NCBI RefSeq assembly: GCF_007970465.1 | Contig: NZ_CP042429.1 | Location: 310,001-374,000 of the forward strand | DNA length: 64,000 nucleotides | Reading direction: 5' to 3' | From: Corynebacterium nuruki S6-4 | Lineage (GTDB): Bacteria; Actinomycetota; Actinomycetes; Mycobacteriales; Mycobacteriaceae | In this document: positions 23,097 to 32,900 of the stretch, piece after piece | Layout of the letters: the number at the start of each line of letters is the position of its first letter | Position numbering within the stretch: the first letter of the stretch is position 1 | The notes under the pieces: generated by a model | What the model saw: the letters and a program-made list of their open reading frames with translations, nothing else | What the model was told of the DNA's origin: nothing | Databases searched by the model: none | Translations under genes and position numbers: made by a program

Positions 23097-24260
23097 ATGA
23101 CCGGTATCTCACTCGGCATGCCCGACGGACCGCTGCCCACCCTCGCACCGCGTCGAAAGACCCGCCAGCTCATGGTCGGCGATGTGGGCGTGGGCAGCGA
23201 CTATCCGGTGTCCGTCCAGTCGATGACGACGACGAAGACGCACGACATCAACGCCACCCTCCAGCAGATCGCCCAGCTCACCGCCGCCGGCTGCGACATC
23301 ATCCGCGTCGCCTGCCCGAAGACGGTGGACGCCGAGGCCCTGCCGGTCATCGCGGCGAAGTCCCCGATCCCCGTCATCGCCGACATCCACTTCCAGCCCA
23401 GGTACATCTTCGCCGCCATCGACGCCGGCTGTGCCGCGGTGCGCGTGAACCCCGGCAACATCAGGGAGTTCGACGGCCGGGTCAAGGAGGTCGCCAAGGC
23501 CGCCGGGGACGCGGGCGTCCCGATCCGCATCGGCATCAACGCCGGCTCCCTGGACCGGCGGATCATGGAGAAGTACGGGAAAGCCACCCCGGAAGCCCTC
23601 GTGGAATCCGCGGTCATGGAGGCCGCCCTGTTCGAGGAGCACGGCTTCGGCGACATCGCCATCTCCGTCAAACACAACGACCCGGTGGTGATGGTGGCGG
23701 CCTACCGGCAGCTCGCCGCGCAGACCGACTATCCGCTGCACCTGGGTGTGACCGAGGCCGGCCCCGCCTTCCAGGGCACCGTCAAGTCCGCCGTGGCCTT
23801 CGGTGCCCTGCTGGCCGAGGGGATCGGGGACACGATCCGGACCTCGCTGTCGGCGGACCCGGTGGAGGAGATCAAGGTCGGCGACCAGATCCTCCAGTCG
23901 CTGAACCTGCGGCCCCGCACCCTCGAGATCGTCTCCTGCCCGTCCTGCGGCCGCGCCCAGGTCGACGTCTACACCCTCGCCGAGCGGGTCTCCGCCGGGC
24001 TGGAGGGACTGGAGGTCCCGCTGCGGGTCGCGGTGATGGGCTGCGTGGTCAACGGGCCGGGCGAGGCCCGCGACGCCGACCTGGGGGTCGCCTCCGGCAA
24101 CGGCAAGGGGCAGATCTTCGTCAAGGGTGAGGTCATCCGGACCGTTCCCGAGGACCAGATCGTCGAGACCCTCATCGAGGAGGCCATGCACATGGCCGAC
24201 GGGATGACCGACGACCCGGCAGGTGTCGCTGGCGCGCCTCAGGTGACCGTCACCCGCTAG
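23097..24260 (+). CDS. ispG: 4-hydroxy-3-methylbut-2-enyl diphosphate synthase
   Basis: IspG (GcpE) reductively opens MEcPP to HMBPP, the seventh step of the MEP pathway. The 387-residue protein has a TIM-barrel N-terminus ([41 protein letters not shown]) and the [4Fe-4S] cysteines in [11 protein letters not shown] (near 280) and [11 protein letters not shown] (near 314). The 107-bp gap from rip1 contains repeated GACCCTGA units. Confidence 0.97.
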   Translation: MTGISLGMPDGPLPTLAPRRKTRQLMVGDVGVGSDYPVSVQSMTTTKTHDINATLQQIAQLTAAGCDIIRVACPKTVDAEALPVIAAKSPIPVIADIHFQPRYIFAAIDAGCAAVRVNPGNIREFDGRVKEVAKAAGDAGVPIRIGINAGSLDRRIMEKYGKATPEALVESAVMEAALFEEHGFGDIAISVKHNDPVVMVAAYRQLAAQTDYPLHLGVTEAGPAFQGTVKSAVAFGALLAEGIGDTIRTSLSADPVEEIKVGDQILQSLNLRPRTLEIVSCPSCGRAQVDVYTLAERVSAGLEGLEVPLRVAVMGCVVNGPGEARDADLGVASGNGKGQIFVKGEVIRTVPEDQIVETLIEEAMHMADGMTDDPAGVAGAPQVTVTR

Positions 24261-24276
24261 TTGCTACGGTGCTGAC

Positions 24277-26142
24277 ATGCACCCCAGTTTCCGCCGCCCC
24301 GCCACCACCGTCGCGGCTGCACTCCTCACCGTCGGAGTCACGGCGGCAGGCCTGACCGCATGCACCCCGCGGCCGGATTCCGCGGACGATGTCGTCGGGG
24401 ACTTCCTCGCCGCCCTCGCCGACCGGGACGCCGGCGCGGCCGCCGGAGACACCGACGACGCGCAGACCGCACAGGACGCCATCGCCGCCAGCTGGGACGG
24501 ACTGCAGGCCGAGGGGCTGACCACCGACGTGCACTCGGTGACCACCGACGGGGACGTGGCACAGGCCTCCTACGCCCTGAACTGGGACCTGCCCGGCGAC
24601 CGGGACCTGAGTTACGACTCGACCCTCACCGCCACCAAGTCCGGCGACGACTGGTCGGTGCGCTGGACCCCCTCGGTCCTGCATCCGGACCTCGGGGCGG
24701 ACCAGCACCTGGAGCTGCGCAAGGTCGCCGCACAGACCGCCGACGTCGTCGGCTCCGACGGATCGGTCCTGCTCACCCCGGGCACCCGGTGGCGTGTACT
24801 CGTCGACACGGACAAGGTCAAGGACCTGTCCGGAACCATGAACCACCTGGCCGGTGTTCTCGCCGGGGCACACAACCAGGATGAGGCGGTGCCCACCATC
24901 GACGCCGCCGAGGAGACGACGGAGGCGCGGCAGGCCGGCGGCACCTACTCGGTCACGCTGCTTCCCTCACCGCAGGGGACGAAGATCCGGGACCAGCTCG
25001 CCGGGGTCGACGGGCTGACCTTCAACGAGGAACCGACGATGGTGCGCCCGGACCCCGGCTTCGCCCCCGACCTCATGTCGCGGGTCAACGCGCTCGTCGG
25101 TCCGGACCTCGCCGGCGAGGACGGCTGGGAGGTCGTCGGCGCGAACCGGGACGGCAATGTCGTCACGACGATGGAGAAGACCGCCCCGAAACCGTCGCCG
25201 GCGGTGAAGGTCAGCCTGTCGAAGCAGGTGCAGGCCGCCGCGCAGAAGGCGGTCGACACCCGGCAGGACGCACAGACGATGATGGTCGTGATGAAGCCCT
25301 CCACCGGGGAGCTACTCGCCGTCGCCCAGACCCCCGAGGCTGACAAAGCCGGTGACCTCGCACTGTCCGGCCAGTTCCCGCCCGGGTCGACGTTCAAGAT
25401 GATCACCGCCTCGGCCGGGCTGTCCGGGAAGACGGGACAGGACCTCACCCCGGACACCACGGTGCCCTGCCCGGCGACGATGAACATCGGCGGGCGTGTG
25501 GTCACCAACTACAACTCCTTCGACCTGGGCAACACGAGTCTGCGCCACGCCTTCGCCGAATCCTGCAACACCACCTTCGCCGACCTGTCGACCCAGTTGC
25601 AGCCCGGCGAGTTGAAGGGGCAGGCCGAACAGATGGGCCTGGGCCGCAACTACGACATCCCCGGGCTCACCACCGTCACCGGTGACGTGCCGCAGGGCGA
25701 CGTGATGCTCGACCGGACGGAGTCCGGCTACGGGCAGGGCCTCGACCTCGCCAGCCCGTTCGGCATGGCGCTCGTCGCCGCGACCGCGGCCAACGGCCGG
25801 ACGCCGGTCCCCACCCTCGTGGAGACGGAGAAGGGTGCCACCACCGACGACGGGAAGAAGGCCGAGCCCGGGGCCCCGCTGGACCCGCACGTCCTCGACG
25901 GCCTGCGTGACATGATGCGGGCGGTGGTGACCAGCGGCTCCGGGTCGGCGATCTCCGGCGCCGGCGAGGTCTACGCCAAGACCGGTGAGGCCGAGTACAA
26001 CGGCGGGTCCCACGCCTGGTTCGCCGGATACCGCGGTGACCTCGCCTTCGCCACCCTCATCGTCGGCGGTGGCGGGTCGGAGCACTCGGTGGCGGTCACC
26101 CAGCAGTTCTTCAGGGAACTGGACGCCCCGGCGCCGCAGTAG
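24277..26142 (+). CDS. Penicillin-binding lipoprotein (class B-like transpeptidase)
   Basis: This is a peptidoglycan cross-linking enzyme, or a PBP-type enzyme, anchored outside the membrane. The 621-residue protein begins with a signal peptide and lipobox GLTAC (Cys29), followed by an NTF2-like MecA-type domain (about 35-150), a dimerisation domain and the transpeptidase. All three active-site motifs are present: STFKM (Ser about 371), SCN (about 428) and KTG (about 567). It lies between ispG and map as in mycobacteria (Rv2864c position). Confidence 0.92.
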   Translation: MHPSFRRPATTVAAALLTVGVTAAGLTACTPRPDSADDVVGDFLAALADRDAGAAAGDTDDAQTAQDAIAASWDGLQAEGLTTDVHSVTTDGDVAQASYALNWDLPGDRDLSYDSTLTATKSGDDWSVRWTPSVLHPDLGADQHLELRKVAAQTADVVGSDGSVLLTPGTRWRVLVDTDKVKDLSGTMNHLAGVLAGAHNQDEAVPTIDAAEETTEARQAGGTYSVTLLPSPQGTKIRDQLAGVDGLTFNEEPTMVRPDPGFAPDLMSRVNALVGPDLAGEDGWEVVGANRDGNVVTTMEKTAPKPSPAVKVSLSKQVQAAAQKAVDTRQDAQTMMVVMKPSTGELLAVAQTPEADKAGDLALSGQFPPGSTFKMITASAGLSGKTGQDLTPDTTVPCPATMNIGGRVVTNYNSFDLGNTSLRHAFAESCNTTFADLSTQLQPGELKGQAEQMGLGRNYDIPGLTTVTGDVPQGDVMLDRTESGYGQGLDLASPFGMALVAATAANGRTPVPTLVETEKGATTDDGKKAEPGAPLDPHVLDGLRDMMRAVVTSGSGSAISGAGEVYAKTGEAEYNGGSHAWFAGYRGDLAFATLIVGGGGSEHSVAVTQQFFRELDAPAPQ

Positions 26143-26214
26143 CGTCCGATCGGCGGCAGCGTCCCGCCGCAGCCGTGGGCGGCAGGGACCGGCCACGGAG
26201 TACGCTGGAGGTCC

Positions 26215-27108
26215 ATGAGTACCAGCAACAGAGCACCGCAGGTCCCCGGTAAGCAGAGCCCGATCCGGACCGTCCCGAAGAACATCGCCCGCCCCGAGTA
26301 CGCCTGGAAGGACTCGGTCCGGGAGAACATCGGCGAGCCGTGGGTGCAGACCCCCGAGGTGGTCGAGGCGATGCGGGAATCCTCGAAGATCGCCGCGGAC
26401 GCCCTGTCGGCCGCCGGTGCGGCCGTCGCCCCCGGTGTGACCACCGACGAGCTCGACCGGATCGCCCACGAGTACATGTGCGACCACGGCGCCTACCCCT
26501 CCACCCTGGGGTACCGGCACTTCCCGAAGTCGGTGTGCACCAGCCTCAACGAGATCGTCTGTCACGGCATCCCGGATTCGACGGTGCTGCAGGACGGCGA
26601 CATCGTCAACATCGACATCACCGCCTACAAGAACGGCGTGCACGGGGACACCTCCGCGATGTTCATCGCCGGCGAGCCCACCGAGGAGCACCAGCAGCTC
26701 GTCGACCGGACCTACGAGGCGATGTGGCGCGGCATCAGGGCCGTGAAGCCGGGCCGTGAGGTCAACGTCATCGGCCGGGTCATCGGTGCCTACGCCAAGC
26801 GCTTCGGCTACAACGTGGTCAAGGACTTCACCGGCCACGGTGTGGGTCCGACGTTCCACAACGGGCTGATCGTCGTCCACCACGACGAGCCGGCGTACGA
26901 CACGATCCTGGAGCCGGGGATGACGCTGACCATCGAGCCGATGTTCAACCTCGGGTCGCTGGACTACACGATCTGGGACGACGACTGGACGGTGCAGAAC
27001 ACCGACCACAAGTGGACCGCCCAGTGGGAGCACACCATGGTCGTCACCGACGACGGGGTCGAGGTGCTCACGCTGCGCGAGGGCGAGGTCGACCGCACGA
27101 AGAAGTAG
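26215..27108 (+). CDS. map: Methionine aminopeptidase, type Ic
   Basis: MetAP removes initiator methionine. The 297-residue enzyme has the N-terminal actinobacterial extension ([21 protein letters not shown], Pro-rich) that places it in class Ic. The five metal ligands are visible: two Asp in [20 protein letters not shown], His in GHGVGPTFH, Glu in TIEPMFN and Glu in WEHTMVV. ATG 26215 has GGAGGTCC upstream. Confidence 0.96.
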   Translation: MSTSNRAPQVPGKQSPIRTVPKNIARPEYAWKDSVRENIGEPWVQTPEVVEAMRESSKIAADALSAAGAAVAPGVTTDELDRIAHEYMCDHGAYPSTLGYRHFPKSVCTSLNEIVCHGIPDSTVLQDGDIVNIDITAYKNGVHGDTSAMFIAGEPTEEHQQLVDRTYEAMWRGIRAVKPGREVNVIGRVIGAYAKRFGYNVVKDFTGHGVGPTFHNGLIVVHHDEPAYDTILEPGMTLTIEPMFNLGSLDYTIWDDDWTVQNTDHKWTAQWEHTMVVTDDGVEVLTLREGEVDRTKK

Positions 27109-27304
27109 GGGGAGGGGCTCGCCGGGCGGCCGACCGGGGCGGCCGACCGGTCCGACCGGGGCGGGCCGCGGCCAGGTTTTTCACACCTGCGCCGCATCCC
27201 ACGATGAGAGACATGCAGGTCAGGGGGTTGCGGTGAGCGGTGGTCCGCGACCCGGGGTGTGAAAAACCGTGGGGAGCGGCGCCGGGGAGGTAGCGTCGGG
27301 GAGT

Positions 27305-27889
27305 ATGAGTGCAGGACAACAGCCATCCCTCCGCCCCGGTGAGAGACGCCCGGGACTGCGCCAACTCGGTCCCGTGAACTATGCCGTCGAGCGGATCGGC
27401 GCCCGGGTCAGGGGGACCAGGACACTCGGCGTGTTCGCCACCGTCGGCCGGGCGAAGACCCTGTTCAAGGGCTGGCTGGCGTACTCGGGGACGATGATGC
27501 CGTTCGGGGACCTGTCCCGGAAGGAGACCGAGCTGGTTATCCTGCGCGTCGCGGCGCTGAAAGGGGGCGACGGCGGCGCGTACGAGGCCGACCACCACCG
27601 CGCACTCGGCCGGAAGGCGGGGCTCATCGACGGGGACTTCGCGGCGGTGGCCCGGGTCGACGAGGGCCTGGAACCGGGGACCCACGGTTTCCGGGACCGG
27701 ACCGGGGCGATGATCGACGTCACCGACGAGATCGTGCGGTTCGGGGAGGTCTCGGACGCCGCGTGGGAGCGGCTGGCCGCCTATCTCGACGACCGGGAGT
27801 GTGTGGCACTTGTGATGCTGGTGACGCACTACGCCGGACTGGCGACCGCGCTGTCGGTACTGCACACCCCACGCGACGAGAAGCGCTGA
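27305..27889 (+). CDS. AhpD/carboxymuconolactone decarboxylase-like protein
   Basis: A 194-residue all-helical protein. The CMD core is seen in LSRKETELVILRVAALKGGD, YEADHHRALGRKAGL and RECVALVMLVTHYAGLATAL. The C-x-x-C redox pair of AhpD is absent, replaced by a Glu/His-rich segment (YEADHH), so peroxidase activity is unlikely; related proteins bind small carboxylic substrates. ATG 27305 is preferred. It is convergent with the symporter gene. Confidence 0.75.
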   Translation: MSAGQQPSLRPGERRPGLRQLGPVNYAVERIGARVRGTRTLGVFATVGRAKTLFKGWLAYSGTMMPFGDLSRKETELVILRVAALKGGDGGAYEADHHRALGRKAGLIDGDFAAVARVDEGLEPGTHGFRDRTGAMIDVTDEIVRFGEVSDAAWERLAAYLDDRECVALVMLVTHYAGLATALSVLHTPRDEKR

Positions 27890-27929
27890 CGCCCGTCGAC
27901 GACCAGGGTGGGGGACGCCATCCGGATCG

Positions 27930-29405
27930 TCACCGGAGCACCCGGGCATCGGCGGCGCTCGTCATCGTCCACGGGGACTTCTGGTCGACCAGGAACTTCT
28001 CCACGTCCTTCGCAATGGCCCGCAGTTCGGGGTCGAATTTCAGGTACGCCTTCGTCTCCCGTGCGATCAGGCCGGAGAGGATCAGGAGGCCCACCAGGTT
28101 CGGCAGTGCCATCAGTCCGTTGGCCAGGTCGGAGAACGTCCAGGCGACGTCGAGCTCCATCGTCGCGCCGATGACGACCACACAGGTGAAGATCGCGCGG
28201 TACGGGACGGTCGCCCAGGATCCGAAGATGCGCTGCGCGTTGCGTTCCCCGTAGTAGGACCAGCCGAGCAGGGTCGAGAACGCGAAGAAGACGATGGAGA
28301 TCGTGACGATGTTGCCTCCCCAGTCGCCCGGCAGAGCCTCGGAGAAGGCGTCCGAGGTCATGGTGCCGGCGCGGTCCTCGCCCTGGTCCCACACCCCGGA
28401 GCAGACGACAACCAGTCCGGTGAAGGTGACGACGATGATCGTGTCGATGAAGGTCTGCGTCATGGAGACCAGGCCCTGCCGGACCGGGTGGGTGGTCTTC
28501 GCGGCGGCGGCTGCGACGGCGGCCGAGCCCATCCCGGACTCGTTGGAGAAGATGCCGCGGGCGACACCCATCTGGACCGCGAGCATGATGCCTGAGCCGA
28601 TGAAGCCGCCGACGGCCGAGGTGCCGGTGAACGCGTCCGAGAAGATCAGGCCGAAGGCGTCGGGGATGTTCCCGGCGTTGATGCACAGCACGACGATGCC
28701 GCCGATGATGTAGATCAGGATCATCAGGGGGACGAAGGCCGAGGTGACGTTGCCGATGGCCTTGATGCCGCCGAGCAGGACGGCGCCGGTGAGGATGAAG
28801 AGGATGACGGCGGTGATCGTCGGGTCGATGTTGAAGGAGTTCTCGAGGTTCTCGGAGACGGCATTCGCCTGGGTCATGTTGCCGATACCGAAGGAGGCGA
28901 TGACCGCGGCGATGGCGAAGAACCAGGCGAGGAACTTCCCGAGGCCGCCCGGGATGCCGCGCTCGAGGTAGCGCTGCGGCCCGCCGGACATGTTGCCTCT
29001 GGCGTCCTTGACGCGGAAGCGGACACCGAGGAACGCCTCCGAGTACTTGGACGCCATCCCCACCAGGCCGGTGACCCACATCCAGAACAGGGCCCCGGGG
29101 CCACCGACGGAAATGGCGGTGGCGACACCGACGATGTTGCCCACTCCGACTGTCGCGGCCAGCGCCGTGGTGAGTGCCTGGTACTGCGAGATGTCGCCCT
29201 CGCCGCCGTCGTCGCTGCGGTCCATGAGGCCGAGCCGCAGGGCGGGCACGAGCTTGCGGAACTGGATGCCCCGTAGCCGGAACGTCAGTACGAGACCGGT
29301 GATGAGGAGCAGGGGGATCAGCAGCCAGGGGCCCCACACGAAGTCCCGGACTGATCCGAGCCAGTCATTGAGGTGGTCGGTGAACGACGTTGCATTCTCT
29401 TCCAT
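27930..29405 (-). CDS. Sodium:alanine/glycine symporter (AGCS family)
   Basis: A 491-residue transporter with about eleven membrane helices. The AGCS hallmarks are GDISQYQALTTALAATVGVG, NIVGVATAISVGGPGALFWM, SNESGMGSAA and STLLGWSYYGERN. The ATG at 29405 gives MEENATSFTDHLNDWLGS, a typical start. It imports small neutral amino acids with Na+. It stands alone, and its 3' end faces the CMD-like gene 40 bp away. Confidence 0.95.
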   Translation of the reverse strand: MEENATSFTDHLNDWLGSVRDFVWGPWLLIPLLLITGLVLTFRLRGIQFRKLVPALRLGLMDRSDDGGEGDISQYQALTTALAATVGVGNIVGVATAISVGGPGALFWMWVTGLVGMASKYSEAFLGVRFRVKDARGNMSGGPQRYLERGIPGGLGKFLAWFFAIAAVIASFGIGNMTQANAVSENLENSFNIDPTITAVILFILTGAVLLGGIKAIGNVTSAFVPLMILIYIIGGIVVLCINAGNIPDAFGLIFSDAFTGTSAVGGFIGSGIMLAVQMGVARGIFSNESGMGSAAVAAAAAKTTHPVRQGLVSMTQTFIDTIIVVTFTGLVVVCSGVWDQGEDRAGTMTSDAFSEALPGDWGGNIVTISIVFFAFSTLLGWSYYGERNAQRIFGSWATVPYRAIFTCVVVIGATMELDVAWTFSDLANGLMALPNLVGLLILSGLIARETKAYLKFDPELRAIAKDVEKFLVDQKSPWTMTSAADARVLR

Positions 29406-29637
29406 GTCGTGAAGGTATCCGACCGAGGAGGAGCCCGGCGGGTCGAACGTGTAAAAACTGCGGGAATCCTCTGTGTGGCTGGTTGTCCAGCCACTGTCCG
29501 CCGGCGGCGGGGGTGACCCGGGGGTAGTTTTGGGCAGTAAGTAGATCCGCGGAGGTAACGCACGAGGTTTCGACGGGGATACCATGACTGGGACGGAGCA
29601 CGAGGCACCGTCACAGAAACCTGAAAGGTCCACCGAC

Positions 29638-29736
29638 ATGATCGCGAGCATCGCCGAGTTCTTCCAGAGCATCGTCTCCCTTGTGGGCGACGGCATCATC
29701 GGGCTGTCCCACGCCATCGCCGGACTGCTGAAGTAG
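29638..29736 (+). CDS. Small amphipathic peptide 1, PorA/PorH-like
   Basis: A 32-residue peptide beginning MIASIAEFFQSIVSL and ending HAIAGLLK, with no signal peptide or Cys and with acidic residues among a strong hydrophobic face. GAAAGG lies 8-13 bp before ATG 29638. An in-frame ATG at 29584 would give a 50-residue form but has a poor ribosome site. Size, charge and helical pattern resemble corynebacterial cell-wall channel peptides PorA/PorH; phenol-soluble-modulin-like or bacteriocin-like activity is the alternative. It is paired with the next peptide. Confidence 0.55.
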   Translation: MIASIAEFFQSIVSLVGDGIIGLSHAIAGLLK

Positions 29737-29827
29737 CTGACGCAGCTGACGTAGCAGTGCCCCGCGGGAACCTCTCACGATCCACGACCTGCTCTCCGCC
29801 TCATCCTTCAACATCAAGGAGTTTCTC

Positions 29828-29929
29828 ATGATCGGTGCAATCTCTGACTTCCTCGGCCTCCTCGTCCAGGTTCTCGACCTCGGTGTCCAGCTGATCGTCG
29901 GCGGCCTCGTCGACCTCATCAACGGCTAG
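29828..29929 (+). CDS. Small amphipathic peptide 2, PorA/PorH-like
   Basis: A 33-residue acidic peptide starting MIGAISDFLGLLVQVLDL and ending GLVDLING, with Asp at 7, 17 and 29 and no basic residue. An excellent AAGGAG (29816-29821) lies 6 bp before ATG 29828. Its pattern mirrors peptide 1 (MI-xx-I-x-(D/E)-F), suggesting tandem duplication and joint function, as with the PorA-PorH pair that forms one channel. A terminator follows. Confidence 0.6.
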   Translation: MIGAISDFLGLLVQVLDLGVQLIVGGLVDLING

Positions 29930-29966
29930 GACAGCAGCCGGGACCCCGGTCTGGGTCCGACCTGCC

Positions 29967-30011
29967 GGCCCCCGCCCGCTCCGGTCACTGTCACCGGAGG
30001 CGGCGGGGGCC
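29967..30011 (+). terminator. Hairpin after the small-peptide pair
   Basis: GGCCCCCGCC...CTCCGGT and ACCGGAG...GGCGGGGGCC form a long GC-rich stem with a short loop around CACTGTC. There is no long T run, so it may act with Rho or as a bidirectional barrier toward the convergent esterase gene. Confidence 0.6.
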
Positions 30012-30054
30012 GTCGCTGTGCCGGTGCGCGTCCGTGCGCGACCGGGCCGGGGCG

Positions 30055-31077
30055 TCACATTCCGGACGGCATGTCGAGAGTCCGGGTGATGAACGCGGTG
30101 GTCAGCCCGAGGACCTGCTCGCCGGTGGGGACCTTCCCCGCGGCATTGACCAGCCCGTGGGCGTGGTGCGGCAGATAGTGCAGTTCCACCGCGGTGCCGC
30201 ACCGGGTGAGGGCGGCCGCGTAGTCCACCGCCTCAGTACCCAGCGGATCCAGTCCCAGCGCGAGGACGAACGCCGGCGGCTGTGCCACGGCCGTCCCCGC
30301 CTCCTCCTGCCCACGCAGCCACGCCAGCGGGGAGGCCCGCGGATCATCGGCGTCCGACGGATCGGCGGGACGGGAGAACAGCCGGTCGGCGAACCAGCGG
30401 ACCGATGCCGCCGTCAGCTGGAATCCGGCGGTGACTCGCTGGTAGGCCTCGGTCTCGTGGGCGAGATCCACCGAGGGGTACAGCAGCACCTGGGCCACGA
30501 CCGTCGTGCCCGCCACCTGCGCCGCGGGAACCGAGGCGAGCCCGGCGGCGATGCCACCGCCGGCACTGTCGCCGGAGACCACGACCCGGTCCGGATCCCA
30601 GTGGCGGTCGGACGCCGCATCCCGGACCCAGGCCAGTGCGTCGGCACAGTCGGTGTAGGGCACCGGGAACGGGTGCTCCGGGGCGAGCCGGTAGTTCACC
30701 GACACGACCGGCAGTCCGGTGCCGGAGCACAGCCGTCGGGCGACGGAATCGTGGGTGTCGACCGAGCCGATGACCCAGCCGCCGCCGTGGGCGTAGAGGA
30801 TGACGGGGGAGGGGCCGGTACTGCCGCTGCTGTTGCCGCCGCGGGGGTCGTAGACCCGGACACTGAAGTCGCCGAGGTCGACATCCTCCACCGCGGCGAT
30901 GTCGTCGGGCGGCAGCGCACCGGCCGCCGACAGCTCCGCGGAGGAGACCCGCAGGGCCTCGACGGACGCGGCGTCCTCGTAGGAGGCCTCGCCGGCCTCG
31001 CGGAAGGCGCGCACCGACGGGCGCTGGTCCGTGGCGACCTCCTCGAGGGGGATACGGTCGGGGTTGCGGTCAGCCAT
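30055..31077 (-). CDS. HSL-family alpha/beta hydrolase (esterase/lipase)
   Basis: A 340-residue cytosolic carboxylesterase of the hormone-sensitive-lipase family (family IV). The oxyanion motif HGGGW and the nucleophile elbow GDSAGGG are present, as are the catalytic Asp in LALGLDPLG and the His in HHAHGLV. No signal peptide is present. It starts 3 bp after the stop of the dehydrogenase gene on the same strand, so the pair forms an operon, possibly for degradation of an ester-linked hydroxy acid. Confidence 0.9.
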   Translation of the reverse strand: MADRNPDRIPLEEVATDQRPSVRAFREAGEASYEDAASVEALRVSSAELSAAGALPPDDIAAVEDVDLGDFSVRVYDPRGGNSSGSTGPSPVILYAHGGGWVIGSVDTHDSVARRLCSGTGLPVVSVNYRLAPEHPFPVPYTDCADALAWVRDAASDRHWDPDRVVVSGDSAGGGIAAGLASVPAAQVAGTTVVAQVLLYPSVDLAHETEAYQRVTAGFQLTAASVRWFADRLFSRPADPSDADDPRASPLAWLRGQEEAGTAVAQPPAFVLALGLDPLGTEAVDYAAALTRCGTAVELHYLPHHAHGLVNAAGKVPTGEQVLGLTTAFITRTLDMPSGM

Positions 31078-31080
31078 GGT

Positions 31081-32007
31081 CTACGCCTCCCTGTCCTCCG
31101 CGCCCTTCGCGCCCTGCACGTCCAGTACCCCACGCTGGATCCGGTCGCGTTCCACGGCGATCTCCGGCCGGGGCGGCTGCCCGTAGGCCTGCTCCACCTG
31201 CTCGAAGACCGGCTCCATCCCCGCGGTGCTCATGTCCGGGGTCGCCGGCGGGATCGAGGCGAAGCTCGGGCCGATGTGTTCCATGAAGCCGCGGAGTCCG
31301 CCCTCACCGCCGCCGAGGTGCATCCCCTCCAGCGGTCCGACGGCCGCCCAGCGCAGGCCGAGGGAGTTCTTCACCGCGTCGTCGAGATCGGCGGCGTCCA
31401 CGATGCCTTCCTCGACGAGGTAGACCGCTTCGCGCAGCACCGCGTTCTGCAGCCGGTTGCCGACGAAGCCCGCGGACTCCCTGTGCAGCCGGACCGGGTG
31501 CCGGTCCAGTGCACGGTAGAAGTTCAGGGACCGCTCCACCGTCTCCCCGCTGGTGCGGGGGCCGGGGACGACCTCCACCAGCGGCATGAGGTGCGGTGGG
31601 TTGAAGGGGTGGCCGACGATGATCCGGGCCGCGGTGGTGTCGTCGAGGTGTTCGCCGATGATACCGGCGGTGATCGCCGAGGAGGAGGTGGCCAGGACCG
31701 CGTGATCGGGGGCGGCCGCGGCGATCTCGGCGAACAACTGCTGCTTGACGTCCGGACGTTCCGGGCCGTTCTCCTGGACGTGGTCGGCTCCGGTGACGGC
31801 GTCCGAGACGGAGGTGGCGACGAGGATGCGGTCCTCGTCGACCCCCGCGGCGGTCCGCACCGCGGCGGCGACGTCGGCGAGGTCGGGTCGGGGATCGGAG
31901 AGCCGGACAGTGAGTCCGCGGGAGGCGAACAGCCGTGCCCACGACTGTCCGATGGTGCCCGCGCCGATGACGGCGACGGTGCCGGAGAGTGAGTTAGTTT
32001 CGGTCAT
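31081..32007 (-). CDS. 3-hydroxyacyl-CoA / carnitine dehydrogenase-like NAD enzyme
   Basis: A 308-residue NAD-dependent dehydrogenase of the 3-hydroxyacyl-CoA dehydrogenase superfamily. The Rossmann loop is VAVIGAGTIGQSWARLFASR (residues 10-29), followed by ATSSSAITA and the catalytic-domain signature VGHPFNPPHLMPLVEVVPG, then GFVGNRLQNAVLREAVYLVE. The stand-alone form resembles L-carnitine dehydrogenase and lambda-crystallin/L-gulonate dehydrogenase more than the fatty-acid enzyme. The substrate cannot be fixed from sequence. Confidence 0.85.
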   Translation of the reverse strand: MTETNSLSGTVAVIGAGTIGQSWARLFASRGLTVRLSDPRPDLADVAAAVRTAAGVDEDRILVATSVSDAVTGADHVQENGPERPDVKQQLFAEIAAAAPDHAVLATSSSAITAGIIGEHLDDTTAARIIVGHPFNPPHLMPLVEVVPGPRTSGETVERSLNFYRALDRHPVRLHRESAGFVGNRLQNAVLREAVYLVEEGIVDAADLDDAVKNSLGLRWAAVGPLEGMHLGGGEGGLRGFMEHIGPSFASIPPATPDMSTAGMEPVFEQVEQAYGQPPRPEIAVERDRIQRGVLDVQGAKGAEDREA

Positions 32008-32114
32008 GATCCCACCGTAACCCCGTGCCCGCCCCCGGTGGGCCGGTCCGGCTATCCTGGGCCGCAGGAACGGACCCGGTGACAGTCACCGGGAGACAGT
32101 ACGGAAAGGGCCTC

Positions 32115-32894
32115 ATGAGCAGCGACAGGACCGATGTCTGGGATGCCGTCGGCTGGGACCGGCCGACGGTCCTCGGACCGGACAACACCCTGCGCGCCGT
32201 GGACCATCTGGTGACCTATTTCGCCGACCGTGCCGGCCACACCGGCCCGCGGTACACCGGGGCCCTGTTCACCGAGATCGGTGGCGGCGGCGACCGGCCG
32301 GCCGTGGCCACCGCCGTCACCGCCGAGGACATCGTCGCCGTCTCCACCCTGTCGCGGGAGATCCCGGCCGAGCACGCTCTCCAGCTCATGGGCCTGGTCA
32401 GTACCCCGGAGGGGGAGGCGCAGACCGCGCTGTGGCGGGGGTCCCGGGAGGTTCCGGGGATCCGCGACGTCCCGGTGGACGCCACGGAGATCTCCCGGCT
32501 GCTCGCCGAGCTGCCCGTCGACGTCGATCTGGTGGACGCCACCGACGGGGATCTCGAGGTCGCCGGCCGACTGTGGTGGGAGGTCCGCCGCCGTGGCCTG
32601 GGACAGAGCCGGGTGAGCGCACTGCTGGCGCGCAAACGCCCCCGCCTGCTGCCCGTCATCGACCGGGACGTGCGCCGTCAGCTCGGGCACGGCAGGAACC
32701 GGACCGACGTCCTGGTGTCGCTGCGGACGGTCCTGCAGGACGCCACTGCCGGTCTGCCCGGTCAGCTGGCCGACATCCGGCAGCTCGCGGTCGCCGAGAG
32801 TGGTGGGGACGCCCGCATCGGCCGTCTCAGTGACCTGCGTGTGTTCGATATCGTGCTGCGGATGGCGGAGCGGCGGTCGCGCCGGGGGTCATGA
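32115..32894 (+). CDS. DUF6308-like protein, copy 1
   Basis: A 259-residue soluble protein of unknown function. Conserved blocks shared with the second copy at 59164 include AVDHLVTYFADRAGHTGPR, DVDLVDATD, RKRPRLLPVIDRDVR and RIGRLSDLRVFDIV. I believe the family is DUF6308, common in actinobacteria; the name is from memory and was not checked. The Lys/Arg-rich middle followed by VIDRDVR suggests nucleic-acid or nucleotide contact, but there is no proven motif. ATG 32115 is chosen by the shared N-terminus (W-(D/E)-(A/T)-VGW.RPTVL). Confidence 0.7.
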   Translation: MSSDRTDVWDAVGWDRPTVLGPDNTLRAVDHLVTYFADRAGHTGPRYTGALFTEIGGGGDRPAVATAVTAEDIVAVSTLSREIPAEHALQLMGLVSTPEGEAQTALWRGSREVPGIRDVPVDATEISRLLAELPVDVDLVDATDGDLEVAGRLWWEVRRRGLGQSRVSALLARKRPRLLPVIDRDVRRQLGHGRNRTDVLVSLRTVLQDATAGLPGQLADIRQLAVAESGGDARIGRLSDLRVFDIVLRMAERRSRRGS

Positions 32895-32900
32895 CCGGCA

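Noticed and set aside
24277..26142. A defence or resistance acquisition (MecA-like)
   Set aside because: It has a MecA-type N-domain, but position between ispG and map matches the core actinobacterial PBP lipoprotein.
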